Notes: generated by a model from the sequence alone, not told the origin. Numbered from the stretch's first letter, positions 26,461-36,944 are shown. The stretch: 64,000 bases of DNA from Eubacteriaceae bacterium (GCA_910574915.1 CAJTCR010000012.1:1-64000), one strand, 5' to 3'. Numbers and translations: made by a program.

Positions 26461-26970
26461 CTAACCTACAATCTCTTCTACAGATTTACCGCGGAGCTTA
26501 GCAACTTCTTCTGGAGATTTTAACTGAGCCAGAGCAGCGATTGTAGCAAGCACAACATTCTGCTTATTATTAGATCCTAAAGATTTTGTACGGATATTCT
26601 TAATTCCTGCCAGTTCGCAAACACTACGTGCAGGCCCGCCGGCGATGATACCAGTACCATCTGGAGATTTCTTAAGCAGTACCGTAGCACCTGTATGCTT
26701 GCCCAGAATATCATGTGTAATACTCTTGTTATCATCTAATTTGACAGTAATGAGTTTTTTCATAGCATCTTCTTTACCCTTGCGGATTGCCTCAGGAATT
26801 TCTGCTGCTTTACCCATTCCTGCGCCTACATGTCCGTTGCTGTCACCGACAACTACTAAAGCTGAAAAGCGCATGTTTCGTCCACCCTTTACAACCTTCG
26901 TGACACGTTTGATTGCTACAACGTTTTCTGTTAACTCTAACTGACTAGCATCAATTATTTCACGTTTCAT
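26461..26970 (-). CDS. rpsE: 30S ribosomal protein S5
   Basis: S5, 169 aa, with the N-terminal RNA-binding fold ([19 protein letters not shown]) and [18 protein letters not shown]. Involved in decoding accuracy. RBS GGAGG upstream; 18 bp after rplR. Confidence 0.97.
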   Translation of the reverse strand: MKREIIDASQLELTENVVAIKRVTKVVKGGRNMRFSALVVVGDSNGHVGAGMGKAAEIPEAIRKGKEDAMKKLITVKLDDNKSITHDILGKHTGATVLLKKSPDGTGIIAGGPARSVCELAGIKNIRTKSLGSNNKQNVVLATIAALAQLKSPEEVAKLRGKSVEEIVG

Positions 26971-26988
26971 GTAACTGTTTCCTCCTAC

Positions 26989-27357
26989 TTAGAATGTTAA
27001 ACCAGCTTCTCTGGCTGCGTCTGCCAGAGCCTGCACTTTGCCCTGATAAATATATCCGCCGCGGTCAAAGACAACCGTTGTAATACCCTTTTCCAAAGCT
27101 CTTTTTGCGATCACAGTACCGACCTGTGCCGCAGCAGCGACATTATTTGTCTTTTCCACTGCTTCTTTTATGTCTTTATCCAGCGTGGAAGCCGCTGCGA
27201 TGGTATTGCCAACTGTATCGTCAATGATCTGAGCGTACATATGATTATTACTTCTAAAAACTGCCAGACGCGGTCTTGCCGTTGTCCCGGAAATACGGTT
27301 GCGCAGTCTTCTGTGTTTATTTTCACGAACCTTAGCTCTTGATTCCTTTCTAACCAT
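26989..27357 (-). CDS. rplR: 50S ribosomal protein L18
   Basis: L18, 122 aa, binds 5S rRNA. Contains [21 protein letters not shown] and the C-terminal [27 protein letters not shown]. Usual position between rplF and rpsE. Confidence 0.97.
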   Translation of the reverse strand: MVRKESRAKVRENKHRRLRNRISGTTARPRLAVFRSNNHMYAQIIDDTVGNTIAAASTLDKDIKEAVEKTNNVAAAAQVGTVIAKRALEKGITTVVFDRGGYIYQGKVQALADAAREAGLTF

Positions 27358-27375
27358 CTCTCGTCACCCTTTCAT

Positions 27376-27915
27376 TTATTTCTTACCAGTCTTACCAACT
27401 TTACGCCGAATAACTTCATCCATATATTTAATACCTTTGCCCTTGTAAGGTTCTGGTCTTCTCTTATCTCTGATCTCAGCAGCATACTGGCCGACTTTTT
27501 CCTTGTCGATTCCTTTGATTGTGATTTTGTTGCCTTCTACCACAGACTCCAGTCCTTCTGGATCTTCCATAACAACCGGATGGGAATAACCAAGGTTCAA
27601 GGTCAGCTTATTGCCGGATTTTGCAGCTCTGTAGCCGACACCGTTTACTTCAAGCTGCTTTGTGTAGCCATCAGTAACACCTACTACCATATTGTTGATC
27701 AGTGTTCTTGTAAGACCATGCAAAGATTTCATTTTCTTAAGATCATTTGGCCTTGTAACCAAAATCTGTCCGTCTTCCTGCTTAATTGTCATTTCAGACG
27801 GCAGCACTCGTTCCAGTTCGCCCTTTGGTCCCTTTACTGTTACTTTATTATTTTCTGCAATCTCTACAGTAACGCCTGCCGGGACCGCGATTGGCATTCT
27901 ACCTATACGTGACAT
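27376..27915 (-). CDS. rplF: 50S ribosomal protein L6
   Basis: L6, 179 aa, two-domain rRNA-binding protein. [15 protein letters not shown] at the N-terminus and [28 protein letters not shown] at the C-terminus are canonical. Lies between rpsH and rplR. Confidence 0.97.
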   Translation of the reverse strand: MSRIGRMPIAVPAGVTVEIAENNKVTVKGPKGELERVLPSEMTIKQEDGQILVTRPNDLKKMKSLHGLTRTLINNMVVGVTDGYTKQLEVNGVGYRAAKSGNKLTLNLGYSHPVVMEDPEGLESVVEGNKITIKGIDKEKVGQYAAEIRDKRRPEPYKGKGIKYMDEVIRRKVGKTGKK

Positions 27916-27951
27916 GCCCGTACCTCCTGTTTATTTTAAAAAATGAATCGA

Positions 27952-28353
27952 TTACCATACAAATGCTAATACTTCTCCGCCAACCTGCATCTTTCTTGCT
28001 TGTTTATCTGTAATCACGCCTTTGTTTGTAGACAAAATCGCAATTCCCAAACCGCCGAGCACGGAAGGAATTTCATCCTTGCCAGCGTATACGCGAAGCC
28101 CTGGCTTAGAGATTCTCTTGATGCCTGTAATAATTTTTTCATTCTTATCAGCGCCATATTTTAATGTGACACGGATTGCTTTGAAATTACCGTCATCAAC
28201 GATATCGTATTTCGCAATGTAGCCTTCATTTACAAGAATGTCAGCAATAGCGGTCTTCATCTTGGATGACGGAATATCTACTGTATCATGTTTAGCAGTA
28301 TTTGCGTTACGTATTCTTGTAAGCATATCTGCGATTGGATCATTCATTGTCAT
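27952..28353 (-). CDS. rpsH: 30S ribosomal protein S8
   Basis: S8, 133 aa, with [19 protein letters not shown] and the conserved C-terminal [14 protein letters not shown]...GGEVLAFVW. In E. coli S8 regulates the spc operon; no equivalent site was sought here. Follows rpsZ. Confidence 0.97.
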   Translation of the reverse strand: MTMNDPIADMLTRIRNANTAKHDTVDIPSSKMKTAIADILVNEGYIAKYDIVDDGNFKAIRVTLKYGADKNEKIITGIKRISKPGLRVYAGKDEIPSVLGGLGIAILSTNKGVITDKQARKMQVGGEVLAFVW

Positions 28354-28394
28354 GATTGAATTTCCTCCTTAAATATTATCTGGGTGTCACTGTT

Positions 28395-28580
28395 TTACCA
28401 GGAAGCCTTCTTTACTCCCGGGATCTGGCCCTTATATGCTAATTCACGGAAGCATACACGGCAGATTCCATATTTCCTTAACACAGAATGTGGACGACCA
28501 CAGATCCTACAGCGTGTATACTCTCTGGTAGAGAATTTCTGTTTACGCTGCTGTTTTACTTTCATAGAAGTCTTTGCCAT
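28395..28580 (-). CDS. rpsZ: 30S ribosomal protein S14, zinc type
   Basis: S14 of the short zinc-binding type, 61 aa, with CRICGR and CRVCFR (two CxxC pairs). This form is typical of Firmicutes. Lies 14 bp after rplE. Confidence 0.96.
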   Translation of the reverse strand: MAKTSMKVKQQRKQKFSTREYTRCRICGRPHSVLRKYGICRVCFRELAYKGQIPGVKKASW

Positions 28581-28594
28581 AATTTCCCTCCTGA

Positions 28595-29134
28595 TTACTT
28601 CTGAAATGGCATGTTGAACTGAGCTAATAATTCACGCGCTTCTTCGTCTGTCTTTGCTGTCGTTACAAAAATTACGTCCATGCCGCGCACCTTGTCGATC
28701 TTGTCAAATTCTACTTCCGGGAAGATCAACTGCTCTTTGATGCCAAGTGCATAATTTCCCCTTCCGTCGAAAGAGTTTGGATTGACACCTCTAAAGTCAC
28801 GCACACGAGGCAGTGCAAGGTTTACAAGACGATCTAAAAACTCATACATTTTTTCGCCTCTTAACGTTACCTTACAGCCAATCGGCATACCCTCTCTGAT
28901 CTTGAAGTTCGCGATTGATTTTTTAGATATGGTCTTGATCGGCTTCTGGCCGGTGATCAATTCCATATCGCTCATAGCTGCTTCTAATATTTTCGCATTT
29001 TCTTTTGCTTCGCCGATACCCATGTTTACCACGATCTTATCCAGCTTCGGCACCTGCATACGATTGTTATATCCGAATTTTTTGATCATAGCATCTACGA
29101 TCTCATTCATATACTGATCTCTTAATCTGCTCAC
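28595..29134 (-). CDS. rplE: 50S ribosomal protein L5
   Basis: L5, 179 aa, begun by GTG at 29134 with GGGAGG upstream. Contains [16 protein letters not shown] and the P-site loop region [15 protein letters not shown]. Binds 5S rRNA and contacts P-site tRNA. Confidence 0.97.
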   Translation of the reverse strand: MSRLRDQYMNEIVDAMIKKFGYNNRMQVPKLDKIVVNMGIGEAKENAKILEAAMSDMELITGQKPIKTISKKSIANFKIREGMPIGCKVTLRGEKMYEFLDRLVNLALPRVRDFRGVNPNSFDGRGNYALGIKEQLIFPEVEFDKIDKVRGMDVIFVTTAKTDEEARELLAQFNMPFQK

Positions 29135-29163
29135 GTTTGGACCTCCCTTCCTTCTCTTCGTAC

Positions 29164-29475
29164 TTAGTCAATAATGTCGCCAGTAGATTTTGCAAAACGG
29201 ACTTTTTTATCTCCGTCAAACTTAAATCCGATTCTTGTCGGCTGTCCCTTATGCAGATACATTACGTTAGAAATATGAATTGGCCCTTCCTGGTGTACAA
29301 TCCCACCCTGCTGATTCTGCATAGATGGTTTTGTATGCTTGGTAATCATATTGATGCCTTCCACAAGCAGTGTATTGTTCTTGCGGTTTACAGCAATGAC
29401 TTTACCTTCTTTGTCTTTATCTCTGCCGGCAATCACTTTTACAGTATCGCCTTTTTTTATTTTTAACATTGCCAT
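29164..29475 (-). CDS. rplX: 50S ribosomal protein L24
   Basis: L24, 103 aa, with the KOW motif [20 protein letters not shown]. An assembly initiator of the 50S subunit. RBS GGAGG; follows rplN by 12 bp. Confidence 0.97.
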   Translation of the reverse strand: MAMLKIKKGDTVKVIAGRDKDKEGKVIAVNRKNNTLLVEGINMITKHTKPSMQNQQGGIVHQEGPIHISNVMYLHKGQPTRIGFKFDGDKKVRFAKSTGDIID

Positions 29476-29487
29476 CTTTGCTACCTC

Positions 29488-29856
29488 CTATAATACTTCA
29501 GGAGCCAGAGAAACGATCTTCATGAAATGCTTGTCACGAAGCTCTCTCGCTACTGGTCCGAAAATACGGGTTCCTCTCGGAGTCTGGTCATCTTTTATAA
29601 TAACTGCGGCATTTTCATCAAAGCGGATGTAAGAGCCGTCTTTGCGTCTTGTCTCACGTACTGTACGCACAACGACTGCTTTTACAACATCACCTTTTTT
29701 AACAACGCCGCCTGGTGTTGCATCTTTAACGGTCGCAGTAATAATATCGCCAATGTGTGCATATCTTCTTGTAGAACCGCCCATAACACGAATGCAAAGC
29801 AATTCCTTTGCTCCGGTATTGTCAGCGACCTTGAGTCTGCTTTCCTGCTGAATCAT
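29488..29856 (-). CDS. rplN: 50S ribosomal protein L14
   Basis: L14, 122 aa: [27 protein letters not shown] and [15 protein letters not shown] are canonical. Lies between rpsQ and rplX. Confidence 0.97.
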   Translation of the reverse strand: MIQQESRLKVADNTGAKELLCIRVMGGSTRRYAHIGDIITATVKDATPGGVVKKGDVVKAVVVRTVRETRRKDGSYIRFDENAAVIIKDDQTPRGTRIFGPVARELRDKHFMKIVSLAPEVL

Positions 29857-29877
29857 GCTGGAATCCTCCTTGTACTA

Positions 29878-30132
29878 TTATTTCGCTCTCTCAACGATTT
29901 CAACAAGTCTCCATCTCTTATCCTTAGATAACGGCCTTGTCTCCATGACTCTGACGGTATCACCGATCTTGCAGTCGTTGTTCTCATCATGAGCTTTTAA
30001 TTTATAAGTTCTTTTAACGATCTTGTTGTATAACGGATGTCTTACATTGTCTTTTACAGCTACAACAATGGTCTTCTGCATCTTATCGCTTACAACAACA
30101 CCAACACGTGTTTTTCTTAAATTTCTATCCAC
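29878..30132 (-). CDS. rpsQ: 30S ribosomal protein S17
   Basis: S17, 84 aa, OB-fold 16S rRNA-binding protein: [19 protein letters not shown] and the conserved [21 protein letters not shown]. Follows rpmC by 23 bp. Confidence 0.97.
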   Translation of the reverse strand: MDRNLRKTRVGVVVSDKMQKTIVVAVKDNVRHPLYNKIVKRTYKLKAHDENNDCKIGDTVRVMETRPLSKDKRWRLVEIVERAK

Positions 30133-30155
30133 GATATCATTCTCCTTCCTGAGAT

Positions 30156-30359
30156 CTAGGCATTCGCTTTTTCGGTAATCACGGTCTGAATTCTTGCAAT
30201 ATTTTTTCTTACTTCTTTAATTCTGCCTGTATTCTCCAACTGGTTTGTTGCATTCTGGAATCTCAAATTGAAAAGTTCTTTCTTAGCCTCTACTAACTGA
30301 GCGTTTAAGTCCGCCGGCGTCTGTGTCCGTAATTCTTCTAAATATTTACTTGCTTTCAT
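30156..30359 (-). CDS. rpmC: 50S ribosomal protein L29
   Basis: L29, 67 aa, a two-helix protein at the polypeptide exit. Start taken at the ATG at 30359 ([10 protein letters not shown]), which has GGCGGTG upstream; a GTG three codons earlier is possible. It overlaps the end of rplP by 14 bp. Confidence 0.95.
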   Translation of the reverse strand: MKASKYLEELRTQTPADLNAQLVEAKKELFNLRFQNATNQLENTGRIKEVRKNIARIQTVITEKANA

Positions 30360-30786
30360 TTGATTCACCGCCTTCTAAGTCTGCACGCGAAACTACTTTA
30401 CATTTACAAGGTAATTTGTGTGTAGCGAGACGCAATGCTTCTCTCGCAGTTTCTTCCGCAACTCCATCAATTTCAAACAATACACGTCCCGGTTTTACAA
30501 CGGCTACCCAGTATTCCAGGGAACCTTTTCCTGAACCCATTCGAGTTTCTGCCGGTTTTGCAGTTACAGGTTTGTCTGGGAATATTTTAATCCAAATCTT
30601 ACCGCCACGCTTTACATAACGTGTCATCGCAATACGTGCCGCCTCAATCTGGTTTGATTTGATCCATGCCGGTTCCATTGCTACAATACCAAATGCACCG
30701 TTTGTAATCTTATTGCCTCTCGCAGCTTTTCCTCTCATAGAGCCGCGGAACTGTTTTCTATGCTTTACTCTTTTCGGCATTAACAT
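30346..30786 (-). CDS. rplP: 50S ribosomal protein L16
   Basis: L16, 146 aa, near the peptidyl transferase centre. [37 protein letters not shown] and [20 protein letters not shown] are canonical. A start two codons downstream (MPKR) is equally plausible. Confidence 0.97.
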   Translation of the reverse strand: MLMPKRVKHRKQFRGSMRGKAARGNKITNGAFGIVAMEPAWIKSNQIEAARIAMTRYVKRGGKIWIKIFPDKPVTAKPAETRMGSGKGSLEYWVAVVKPGRVLFEIDGVAEETAREALRLATHKLPCKCKVVSRADLEGGESNESK

Positions 30787-30788
30787 AA

Positions 30789-31457
30789 TTACTGAGCGCC
30801 TCCTTCCTTATTTCCCTTCGTCGGAAGAATCTCCCCTTTGTAGATCCATACTTTGACACCTACTTTGCCATAGGTCGTATCTGCCTCGGCAAATCCGTAG
30901 TCAATGTCTGCTCTCAATGTCTGAAGCGGGATATTTCCTTCGGAATAGAACTCCGTACGAGCCATATCTGCACCGCCTAAACGGCCGGATACTGCTGTCT
31001 TGATACCAAGTGCGCCAGATTTTAAGCTTCTGGACATGCAAGACTTCATCGCACGACGGAAAGAAATACGGTTTTCAAGCTGTAATGCAATATTTTCTGC
31101 TACAAGCTGCGCATCCTTATCCGGTTTCTTTACTTCTTTGATGTCTACAATCAGCTTCTGCTTTTTGCCGATCTGTAAATATTTCTGAAGCTCTGCTTTT
31201 ACTTTTTCGATCTCAGTGCCGCCTTTACCGATGACAACACCTGGCTTTGCTGTATATATAATTACTTTTACACGCTCAGAAGCTCTTTCAATCTCAATCT
31301 TTGAAATGCCGGCTGCGTATAATTTCTTCTTCAGGAATTCTCTGATCTTATAATCTTCTATTAAACAGTCTGCGAAATTTCCCTCTGCATACCACTTAGA
31401 GTCCCAGTCAGCAATGACACCAACTCTTAAGCCATGAGGATTAACTTTCTGTCCCAT
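30789..31457 (-). CDS. rpsC: 30S ribosomal protein S3
   Basis: S3, 222 aa, with an RNA-binding KH domain ([20 protein letters not shown]) and the C-terminal [18 protein letters not shown]. Forms part of the mRNA entry helicase site. RBS GGAGG; ends 2 bp before rplP. Confidence 0.97.
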   Translation of the reverse strand: MGQKVNPHGLRVGVIADWDSKWYAEGNFADCLIEDYKIREFLKKKLYAAGISKIEIERASERVKVIIYTAKPGVVIGKGGTEIEKVKAELQKYLQIGKKQKLIVDIKEVKKPDKDAQLVAENIALQLENRISFRRAMKSCMSRSLKSGALGIKTAVSGRLGGADMARTEFYSEGNIPLQTLRADIDYGFAEADTTYGKVGVKVWIYKGEILPTKGNKEGGAQ

Positions 31458-31468
31458 GCTTTCCCTCC

Positions 31469-31855
31469 TTATCTCTCATTCAGCACAATGGTGATGTGGC
31501 TCATTCTCTTCTCGATCCTGTATGCACGTCCCTGTGCTCTTGGTCTGATTCTCTTCATCGTAGGTCCTTTATTTGCATAGCACTCTTCAATATACAGGTT
31601 ATCTGCGTTCATCCCGTTATTGTTTTCTGCGTTTGCAATCGCAGACCGTAATAATTTTGCCGTGATCTCAGACGCGTAGCGCGGATTGTAGTCTAAGATA
31701 GCAAGCGCTGTCTTTACATCTTTTCCACGGATTGCATCTAATACAAAGCAAGCTTTCTGAACCGACACTCTTGCATAAGATAATTTTGCAGAAGGTCTGG
31801 TATCTTTATTTTCATTTCTCTCTCTCTTAATTTGAGATCTATGTCCTTTAGCCAT
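31469..31855 (-). CDS. rplV: 50S ribosomal protein L22
   Basis: L22, 128 aa, lines the exit tunnel. [23 protein letters not shown] and [21 protein letters not shown] (the tunnel loop) are intact. Between rpsS and rpsC. Confidence 0.97.
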   Translation of the reverse strand: MAKGHRSQIKRERNENKDTRPSAKLSYARVSVQKACFVLDAIRGKDVKTALAILDYNPRYASEITAKLLRSAIANAENNNGMNADNLYIEECYANKGPTMKRIRPRAQGRAYRIEKRMSHITIVLNER

Positions 31856-31885
31856 GAAATAGAGCCTCCTTTCCTAATCAGCGAA

Positions 31886-32170
31886 TTATTTCACTCTTGA
31901 CCTTTTTTCTTCTTTTACATGACCACGGTAAGTTCTTGTAGCAACGAACTCACCCAGCTTATGCCCGACCATATCTTCTGTAACATATACCGGTACATGC
32001 TTTCTGCCATCATGCACTGCAAAGGTACGTCCCACGAATGACGGGAAAATTGTGGAACGGCGGGACCATGTCTTAATTACGGCATTATCACCTGCAGCGT
32101 TCAGAGCATCTACCTTTTTTAACAGGCTTTCATCTGCGAAAGGACCTTTTTTCAATGATCTTTTACTCAT
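31886..32170 (-). CDS. rpsS: 30S ribosomal protein S19
   Basis: S19, 94 aa: [40 protein letters not shown] is the canonical core. Lies 11 bp after rplB. Confidence 0.97.
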   Translation of the reverse strand: MSKRSLKKGPFADESLLKKVDALNAAGDNAVIKTWSRRSTIFPSFVGRTFAVHDGRKHVPVYVTEDMVGHKLGEFVATRTYRGHVKEEKRSRVK

Positions 32171-32181
32171 TACTATTCCTC

Positions 32182-33030
32182 CTATTTACTCTTCATTGCT
32201 CTGCCGTCACGTCTTCTTACGATCAGCTTATTCGAAGCTTTCTTTTTCTTACGTGTCTTAAGTCCAAGTGCCGGTTTGCCCCAAGGCGTACTTGGGCCTG
32301 GACGTCCGATCGGAGCCCTGCCTTCACCACCACCGTGTGGATGGTCATTCGGATTCATAACAGAACCGCGTACTGTCGGGCGGATACCCATATGACGCTT
32401 GCGTCCTGCCTTACCGATATTGATCAGGTTGTGATCACCATTGCCAACAACGCCGATTGTTGCGCGGCAGTTCAGAGGAATCATTCTCATTTCACCAGAA
32501 GGAAGTCTTAACGTCGCATATTTGCCTTCTTTTGCCATAAGCTGTGCGCTCAGGCCGGCAGAACGTGCGATCTGTCCTCCTTTTCCCGGATACATCTCGA
32601 TATTGTGTACCTGTGTACCAACCGGGATATTCTCAAGCGGCAGACAGTTGCCGACTCTGACTTCTGCCTGAGGGCCATTCATAACTTTCATGCCGTCTGT
32701 CAGGCCAGCCGGAGCCAGGATATATGCTTTTTGTCCATCCTCATAGCAGATCAGTGCAATATTTGCGGAACGGTTTGGATCGTACTCGATACCAACAACC
32801 TTTCCTGGAATACCGTCTTTTCTTCTTTTAAAATCAATTATTCTGTATTTCTGTTTATTTCCGCCGCCGCGATGTCTGACGGTTATTTTACCCTGATTAT
32901 TACGTCCTGAATGTTTCTTTTTCGGTGCCAGTAAAGATTTTTCAGGAGTCTTTTTTGTGATTTCAGAGAAATCAGATCCAGTCATATGTCTTCTGGAAGG
33001 TGTGTATGGGTTATAACTCTTAATTCCCAT
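32182..33030 (-). CDS. rplB: 50S ribosomal protein L2
   Basis: L2, 282 aa, required for peptidyl transferase activity. Start at the ATG at 33030 ([14 protein letters not shown]) with AAAGGAG; a longer frame to 33075 lacks an RBS. Contains [17 protein letters not shown], which holds the conserved His near the peptidyl transferase centre. Confidence 0.97.
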   Translation of the reverse strand: MGIKSYNPYTPSRRHMTGSDFSEITKKTPEKSLLAPKKKHSGRNNQGKITVRHRGGGNKQKYRIIDFKRRKDGIPGKVVGIEYDPNRSANIALICYEDGQKAYILAPAGLTDGMKVMNGPQAEVRVGNCLPLENIPVGTQVHNIEMYPGKGGQIARSAGLSAQLMAKEGKYATLRLPSGEMRMIPLNCRATIGVVGNGDHNLINIGKAGRKRHMGIRPTVRGSVMNPNDHPHGGGEGRAPIGRPGPSTPWGKPALGLKTRKKKKASNKLIVRRRDGRAMKSK

Positions 33031-33108
33031 GATTGTTTCTCCTTTCAATGCTTTCTTATCGTGCAAGCTGCACATATTTTACGGATTCTGTCTATCGGCT
33101 ATGCAGCT

Positions 33109-33408
33109 TTACAGTCCGCTGAAGATTTCAATATCCGCACTGTCCTCTGTAAGCTGGACAATCGCTTTTTTTCTGTCTGCGGTTCTGCCAACGGTAGCGC
33201 CGCGTCTTCTCTTTTTGCCAGGAATATTCATTGTATTGACTTTTTTTACTTTTGTCCCTTCGAACATTCTCTGAACAGCATCCTTAATCATTGCTTTATT
33301 TGCTTCTGGATGCACATAAAACGTATATTTCTTATCAGACATGAGATCCATGCTCTTTTCTGTAACCACCGGTTTGAGGATTACATCATAATATTGAACG
33401 TTTGCCAT
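33109..33408 (-). CDS. rplW: 50S ribosomal protein L23
   Basis: L23, 99 aa, the exit-site protein that docks trigger factor and SRP. MANVQYYDVILKPVVTEKS start is canonical. Its ATG overlaps the rplD stop by one base (TAATG). Confidence 0.97.
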   Translation of the reverse strand: MANVQYYDVILKPVVTEKSMDLMSDKKYTFYVHPEANKAMIKDAVQRMFEGTKVKKVNTMNIPGKKRRRGATVGRTADRKKAIVQLTEDSADIEIFSGL

Positions 33409-34028
33409 TATGCATACACCTCCTCGATTGCTGCTACAGCATCTTTCGATAATACCATTGTATTGTATTTCAAAATATCATACACGTTGATCGTATTCAC
33501 ATACGCCACCTTTACGGTTGGGATATTTCTTGCAGACAACGCAATATTTTCGTTGGTTCCTTCTAATACGACCAGAGCTTTTTCAGCGTTTAACGCTTTT
33601 AAGGCGCCGACCATTTTCTTTGTCTTAACCTCATCCAGCTTTAAGTCATCTACAACGATAAACTTGCTTTCATTTACTACAGAAGTGAGCGCTGACTTTA
33701 ATGCTGCTCTTTTTTCCTTCTTATTTAATTTGAAAGAATAGTCTCTTGGTGTTGGAGCGAATACAATGCCGCCGCCTTTCCACTGCGGAGATCTTGTAGA
33801 ACCCTGTCTTGCATGGCCGGTTCCTTTCTGTCTCCACGGCTTTCTTCCGCCGCCGCTAACCTCAGAGCGCGTCTTTGCTTTCTGTGTTCCCTGACGTTTG
33901 TTGGCAAGCTGCTGTAAGACTGCCATGTGTACCAAGTGTTCGTTCACTTCCACACCGAAGACCGCATCGTTTAATTCGATGCTTCCTACTTCCTTGCCTT
34001 CCATATTATAAACAGATACGTTAGCCAT
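33408..34028 (-). CDS. rplD: 50S ribosomal protein L4
   Basis: L4, 206 aa. Start at the ATG at 34028 (MANVSVYNMEGKEVG) after AGGAGG. The extended tunnel loop RSEVSGGGRKPWRQKGTGHARQGSTRSPQWKGGG is present. L4 autoregulates the S10 operon in E. coli; whether it does here is open. Confidence 0.97.
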   Translation of the reverse strand: MANVSVYNMEGKEVGSIELNDAVFGVEVNEHLVHMAVLQQLANKRQGTQKAKTRSEVSGGGRKPWRQKGTGHARQGSTRSPQWKGGGIVFAPTPRDYSFKLNKKEKRAALKSALTSVVNESKFIVVDDLKLDEVKTKKMVGALKALNAEKALVVLEGTNENIALSARNIPTVKVAYVNTINVYDILKYNTMVLSKDAVAAIEEVYA

Positions 34029-34056
34029 CTGTAACATCCTCCTTTCCTGTTATGCG

Positions 34057-34740
34057 CTATTTATAAGATTTTACTGCTTCTTTGATGGTGACTAATGACT
34101 TTTTCGGCCCTGGTACGGAACCTTTTACAAGCAGCAGATTCTTTCCCGCATCTACTCTTACGATCTCAAGATTCTGTACTGTCACCTGCTCATGGCCCAT
34201 ATGTCCCGGCATCCCTTTGCCCTTAAACACCTTGCTCGGTGAAGAACACGCACCGTTAGAACCCTGATGGCGATGGAATTTGGAACCATGTGTCATCGGC
34301 CCTCTGTGCTGGCCATGTCTTTTAATAGCGCCCTGGAAACCTTTCCCTTTCGAGATTGCAGTCGCGTCTACCTTGTCGCCTGCCGCAAAAATATCTGCCT
34401 TGATCTCGTCTGCCAGCTTATAGTCAGCAGCGTTATCAAACTTGAATTCTCTTACGAATCTCTTGCCAGAAACACCTGCTTTGTCAAAATGGCCTTTTTC
34501 TGCCTTTGTAACACCGTGTCTGTTTCTGATTTCTTTCTTGCCGTTGGCGTCTTTGTTGATAATCTTGTCTTTTTTGTCAACAAAACCAACCTGTACCGCA
34601 CTGTAACCGTCGTTTTCAACTGTTTTGATCTGTGTTACGACGCAAGGCCCTGCCTCTAATACAGTCACCGGAGTGAGTTCTCCGTTTTCGTTGAAGATTT
34701 GAGTCATTCCGACTTTTGTAGCTAAAATCGCTTTCTTCAT
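34057..34740 (-). CDS. rplC: 50S ribosomal protein L3
   Basis: L3, 227 aa. Start at the ATG at 34740 ([16 protein letters not shown]) after GGAGG. Canonical [15 protein letters not shown] and [17 protein letters not shown], the latter near the methylated Gln site. Separated from rpsJ by 152 bp that contain hairpins. Confidence 0.97.
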   Translation of the reverse strand: MKKAILATKVGMTQIFNENGELTPVTVLEAGPCVVTQIKTVENDGYSAVQVGFVDKKDKIINKDANGKKEIRNRHGVTKAEKGHFDKAGVSGKRFVREFKFDNAADYKLADEIKADIFAAGDKVDATAISKGKGFQGAIKRHGQHRGPMTHGSKFHRHQGSNGACSSPSKVFKGKGMPGHMGHEQVTVQNLEIVRVDAGKNLLLVKGSVPGPKKSLVTIKEAVKSYK

Positions 34741-34767
34741 TCTTTTACCTCCTGTTATCCTACAGCG

Positions 34768-34786
34768 GAACGCAAGTACTGCGTTC
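34768..34786 (-). promoter_or_regulatory. Hairpin in the rpsJ-rplC spacer
   Basis: GAACGCA pairs with TGCGTTC around a five-base loop, about 27 bases upstream of the rplC start and just ahead of its RBS. The 152-bp spacer is unusually long for this operon and may hold a regulatory or processing site. Confidence 0.4.
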
Positions 34787-34892
34787 ATCCTAGAACAGTT
34801 AGTAACATAAGTGGAATACCGCCTTGCAGTATTGCTTCTATGATAAAAACCCTTCAGGATTGTTGCCCGATTTTAAAATAGTTACCTGTTTT

Positions 34893-35204
34893 CTATTTCA
34901 TTTTGATATCGATATTCACACCAGCCGGTAACTCTAATCTGGTTAATGCATCCACCGTCTTTTGTGTCGGTGCAATAATATCGATCAGTCTCTTATGAGT
35001 TCTCTGCTCAAACTGTTCTCTCGAATCTTTGTATTTGTGTACCGCTCTTAAGATTGTAATAACCTCTTTCTTTGTTGGAAGTGGTACCGGCCCGCTCACC
35101 TGCGCTCCGTTTTTCTTTACTGTTTCGATAATTTTCTTTGCCGATGCATCGATAAGCTGATGATCGTAAGCTTTGAGTATGATCCTCATTGTTTGACTTG
35201 CCAT
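34893..35204 (-). CDS. rpsJ: 30S ribosomal protein S10
   Basis: S10 (NusE), 103 aa. Start at the ATG at 35204 ([16 protein letters not shown]) with GGAGG 12 bases upstream; an ATG five codons later is also possible. [39 protein letters not shown] is canonical. First gene of the S10 operon, preceded by a long folded leader. Confidence 0.97.
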   Translation of the reverse strand: MASQTMRIILKAYDHQLIDASAKKIIETVKKNGAQVSGPVPLPTKKEVITILRAVHKYKDSREQFEQRTHKRLIDIIAPTQKTVDALTRLELPAGVNIDIKMK

Positions 35205-35239
35205 AAAAAAAGTCGCCTCCTTATTCGCACTTAATGTAC

Positions 35240-35343
35240 GACAAGCGGTGACTGTACACGAACCCGTGTGTATCTTTTCGATAACACACCATATTTCTGC
35301 TGCCCAGACAGCAGATATTCTAATCGTACAGTGACTTGTCGCC
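35240..35343 (-). ncRNA. Structured 5' leader of the S10 operon
   Basis: In the 224-nt leader, an outer stem (35340-35326 with 35257-35240, one bulge) encloses two hairpins: CTGCTG...CAGCAG at 35314-35297, extended by an AU stem, and GTGTG...CACAC at 35289-35266. This three-way-junction shape just upstream of rpsJ looks like a cis-acting ribosomal protein leader. No family name can be assigned from sequence alone. Confidence 0.55.
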
Positions 35344-35434
35344 AGTTTCCTAACTTGACATTCGCTCCACGGAAAACCTGCCATCCAAAGGCAGCAACCT
35401 CACGCTTCGTCGCTATCATGTCACAGCACTTTGG

Positions 35435-35463
35435 ATTATATATGATAAAATGTAGGAATGCAA
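35435..35463 (-). promoter_or_regulatory. Sigma-A promoter of the S10 operon
   Basis: TTGCAT (35463-35458), 17-base spacer, TATAAT (35440-35435) on the minus strand. Predicted transcript start is near 35428, giving a leader of about 224 nt before rpsJ. It lies just past the stop codon of the upstream amidase gene. Confidence 0.9.
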
Positions 35464-35477
35464 CATTTTTTTTAAAA

Positions 35478-36740
35478 TTATTGTATTTTTTTTAGTACAA
35501 TAAAACCATAGCCAGCCGCAATACCGTATGCATCACACGCAGCCCAGCTATTTGCAAGCTCCGATGAAGCAGCCGCCTGCTTTCTTACGATTTGCGTCAC
35601 ATGAAACGCATGCTCTACGATCATCCCCGGAACACCGCTAGTACTCGCTCCGCGAAGCACTCCATAATAATCTCCTCCAGAGCTGCTGCGCCGATAAAAC
35701 ACCGTCCCCTTCGCCTTTGCCGAATCATTCGTTACCGTTGTAAACGACGCTGCGTTATTTTTGCTCCTTGCCGTAAATCCAAGTGTCTGAATACCTGCTT
35801 CCATATTATAATCTGTCAGCTTCTGCCCAATCGTGTTTGCGATTTTCATATCTGTGTCACTTGCATGTGCCGTCTGATTGACAAAGACAGCTACTTTATT
35901 AATTTTCTTTGGCTGGCTCCATACCTTTGTCTGACTGCTCGTGGAATTGGTATGCAGGGAAATAAACAGGTCGCACCCCTGCGCCTTTGCCACAGTTCCC
36001 CTGACAGCAATATTTTTTTTGTCCAGATTTTCATTTACATAAGTCTTCCCGCTGTCGGTAAGTGAGATCGTCTCACTCTCTCTGGTCAGATAGCTGTCAA
36101 TTCCGTACGCCTGCCGCAGCTCCTCTTGCAGCGCCTTCGCTATCTCCAGATTAAACACCGCTTCCGAATACGGAAATTTTCCGTCCTTGCCCGTCAGTTC
36201 AAAATTGTTGTTCAGCGTACCGTAATGCCCCGCATCAATACAGACCTTTATATTGGAGCCAAGCACTGCTGCTTCATTGGTCGCGTCTTCATAAGCCGCT
36301 TCCCGCGTATCGATTGTACCGTCCGCTGACAGCACACAGATCTTATATTCATATTGCTGCGGCTCAGAGGAAGCGAGCACATCCTTAAAATGATAAAACG
36401 CATCGTCCGCAACACCGTCTGACTGCTTGCTTGCGATTGTTTCCCATGCTCCGCTTCCAACACTGTTTTTTACACCGCGGCGCATCACATAATACTCAGA
36501 TACCAGCTCGTCGCTGAAATCCTTCCAGCGAAGGCGGATTGCTTTGGAGGAATGTTTCGTTGTGATTAGTGTAATGTCGGTTAACTCCGTGAGGTTTTCC
36601 GTTGGTTCTTCCGCTGCTGCTTGCAGATTGTCCGCTTGTTCTGTGGCAAATGATGTCCTCGCAGCCGAAACCATTTCCGACGTGCCTGCTCCTGCTGTCA
36701 GTGTGGCTGCTAATAATATGCAGATCAGCTTTTTCTTCAT
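35478..36740 (-). CDS. Secreted N-acetylmuramoyl-L-alanine amidase with fibronectin-like region
   Basis: A 420-aa protein; start at the ATG at 36740 (MKKKLICILLAATLT), which begins a signal peptide; a longer frame from 36881 runs through the promoter. Residues about 50-160 resemble a fibronectin type III domain (AIRLRWKDFSDELVSEYYVMRR). The Amidase_3 domain (about 165-415) has VCIDAGHYG (zinc His), EAVFNLEIAKAL (zinc Glu), LFISLHTNS (zinc His) and the late GMIVEHAFH segment (catalytic Glu). It would cleave peptidoglycan stem peptides outside the cell. No sorting signal. Driven by the promoter at 36816-36844; no clear terminator separates it from the S10 promoter. Confidence 0.88.
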   Translation of the reverse strand: MKKKLICILLAATLTAGAGTSEMVSAARTSFATEQADNLQAAAEEPTENLTELTDITLITTKHSSKAIRLRWKDFSDELVSEYYVMRRGVKNSVGSGAWETIASKQSDGVADDAFYHFKDVLASSEPQQYEYKICVLSADGTIDTREAAYEDATNEAAVLGSNIKVCIDAGHYGTLNNNFELTGKDGKFPYSEAVFNLEIAKALQEELRQAYGIDSYLTRESETISLTDSGKTYVNENLDKKNIAVRGTVAKAQGCDLFISLHTNSTSSQTKVWSQPKKINKVAVFVNQTAHASDTDMKIANTIGQKLTDYNMEAGIQTLGFTARSKNNAASFTTVTNDSAKAKGTVFYRRSSSGGDYYGVLRGASTSGVPGMIVEHAFHVTQIVRKQAAASSELANSWAACDAYGIAAGYGFIVLKKIQ

Positions 36741-36815
36741 AGTATTTGTAGACTCCTTCCTTTTTATGTATATTTTTGCATATTTTTCTTTTGTAGTATA
36801 GGATTTTTCAAATAT

Positions 36816-36844
36816 ATAGTACCTGATGGATTCTAAAATGTCAA
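36816..36844 (-). promoter_or_regulatory. Sigma-A promoter of the amidase gene
   Basis: TTGACA (36844-36839), 17-base spacer, TACTAT (36821-36816) on the minus strand, about 75 bases before the start codon. Confidence 0.85.
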
Positions 36845-36890
36845 CAAAGCCGTTCGTTATGCCTGAAACGTCATGCTGCAAAAAATAAGC

Positions 36891-36919
36891 TTGCTGTACA
36901 ACTGATTATTCTATATAAT
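36891..36919 (+). promoter_or_regulatory. Sigma-A promoter of the Uma2 gene
   Basis: TTGCTG (36891-36896), 17-base spacer, TATAAT (36914-36919), 25 bases before the ATG at 36945. Diverges from the amidase promoter. Confidence 0.75.
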
Positions 36920-36944
36920 GTGTTCAGAAAGGGGTGTAAAAACG

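Noticed and set aside
32986-33741. 251-codon plus-strand frame
   Set aside because: Runs antisense across three ribosomal protein genes and their junctions; cannot be a conserved gene.
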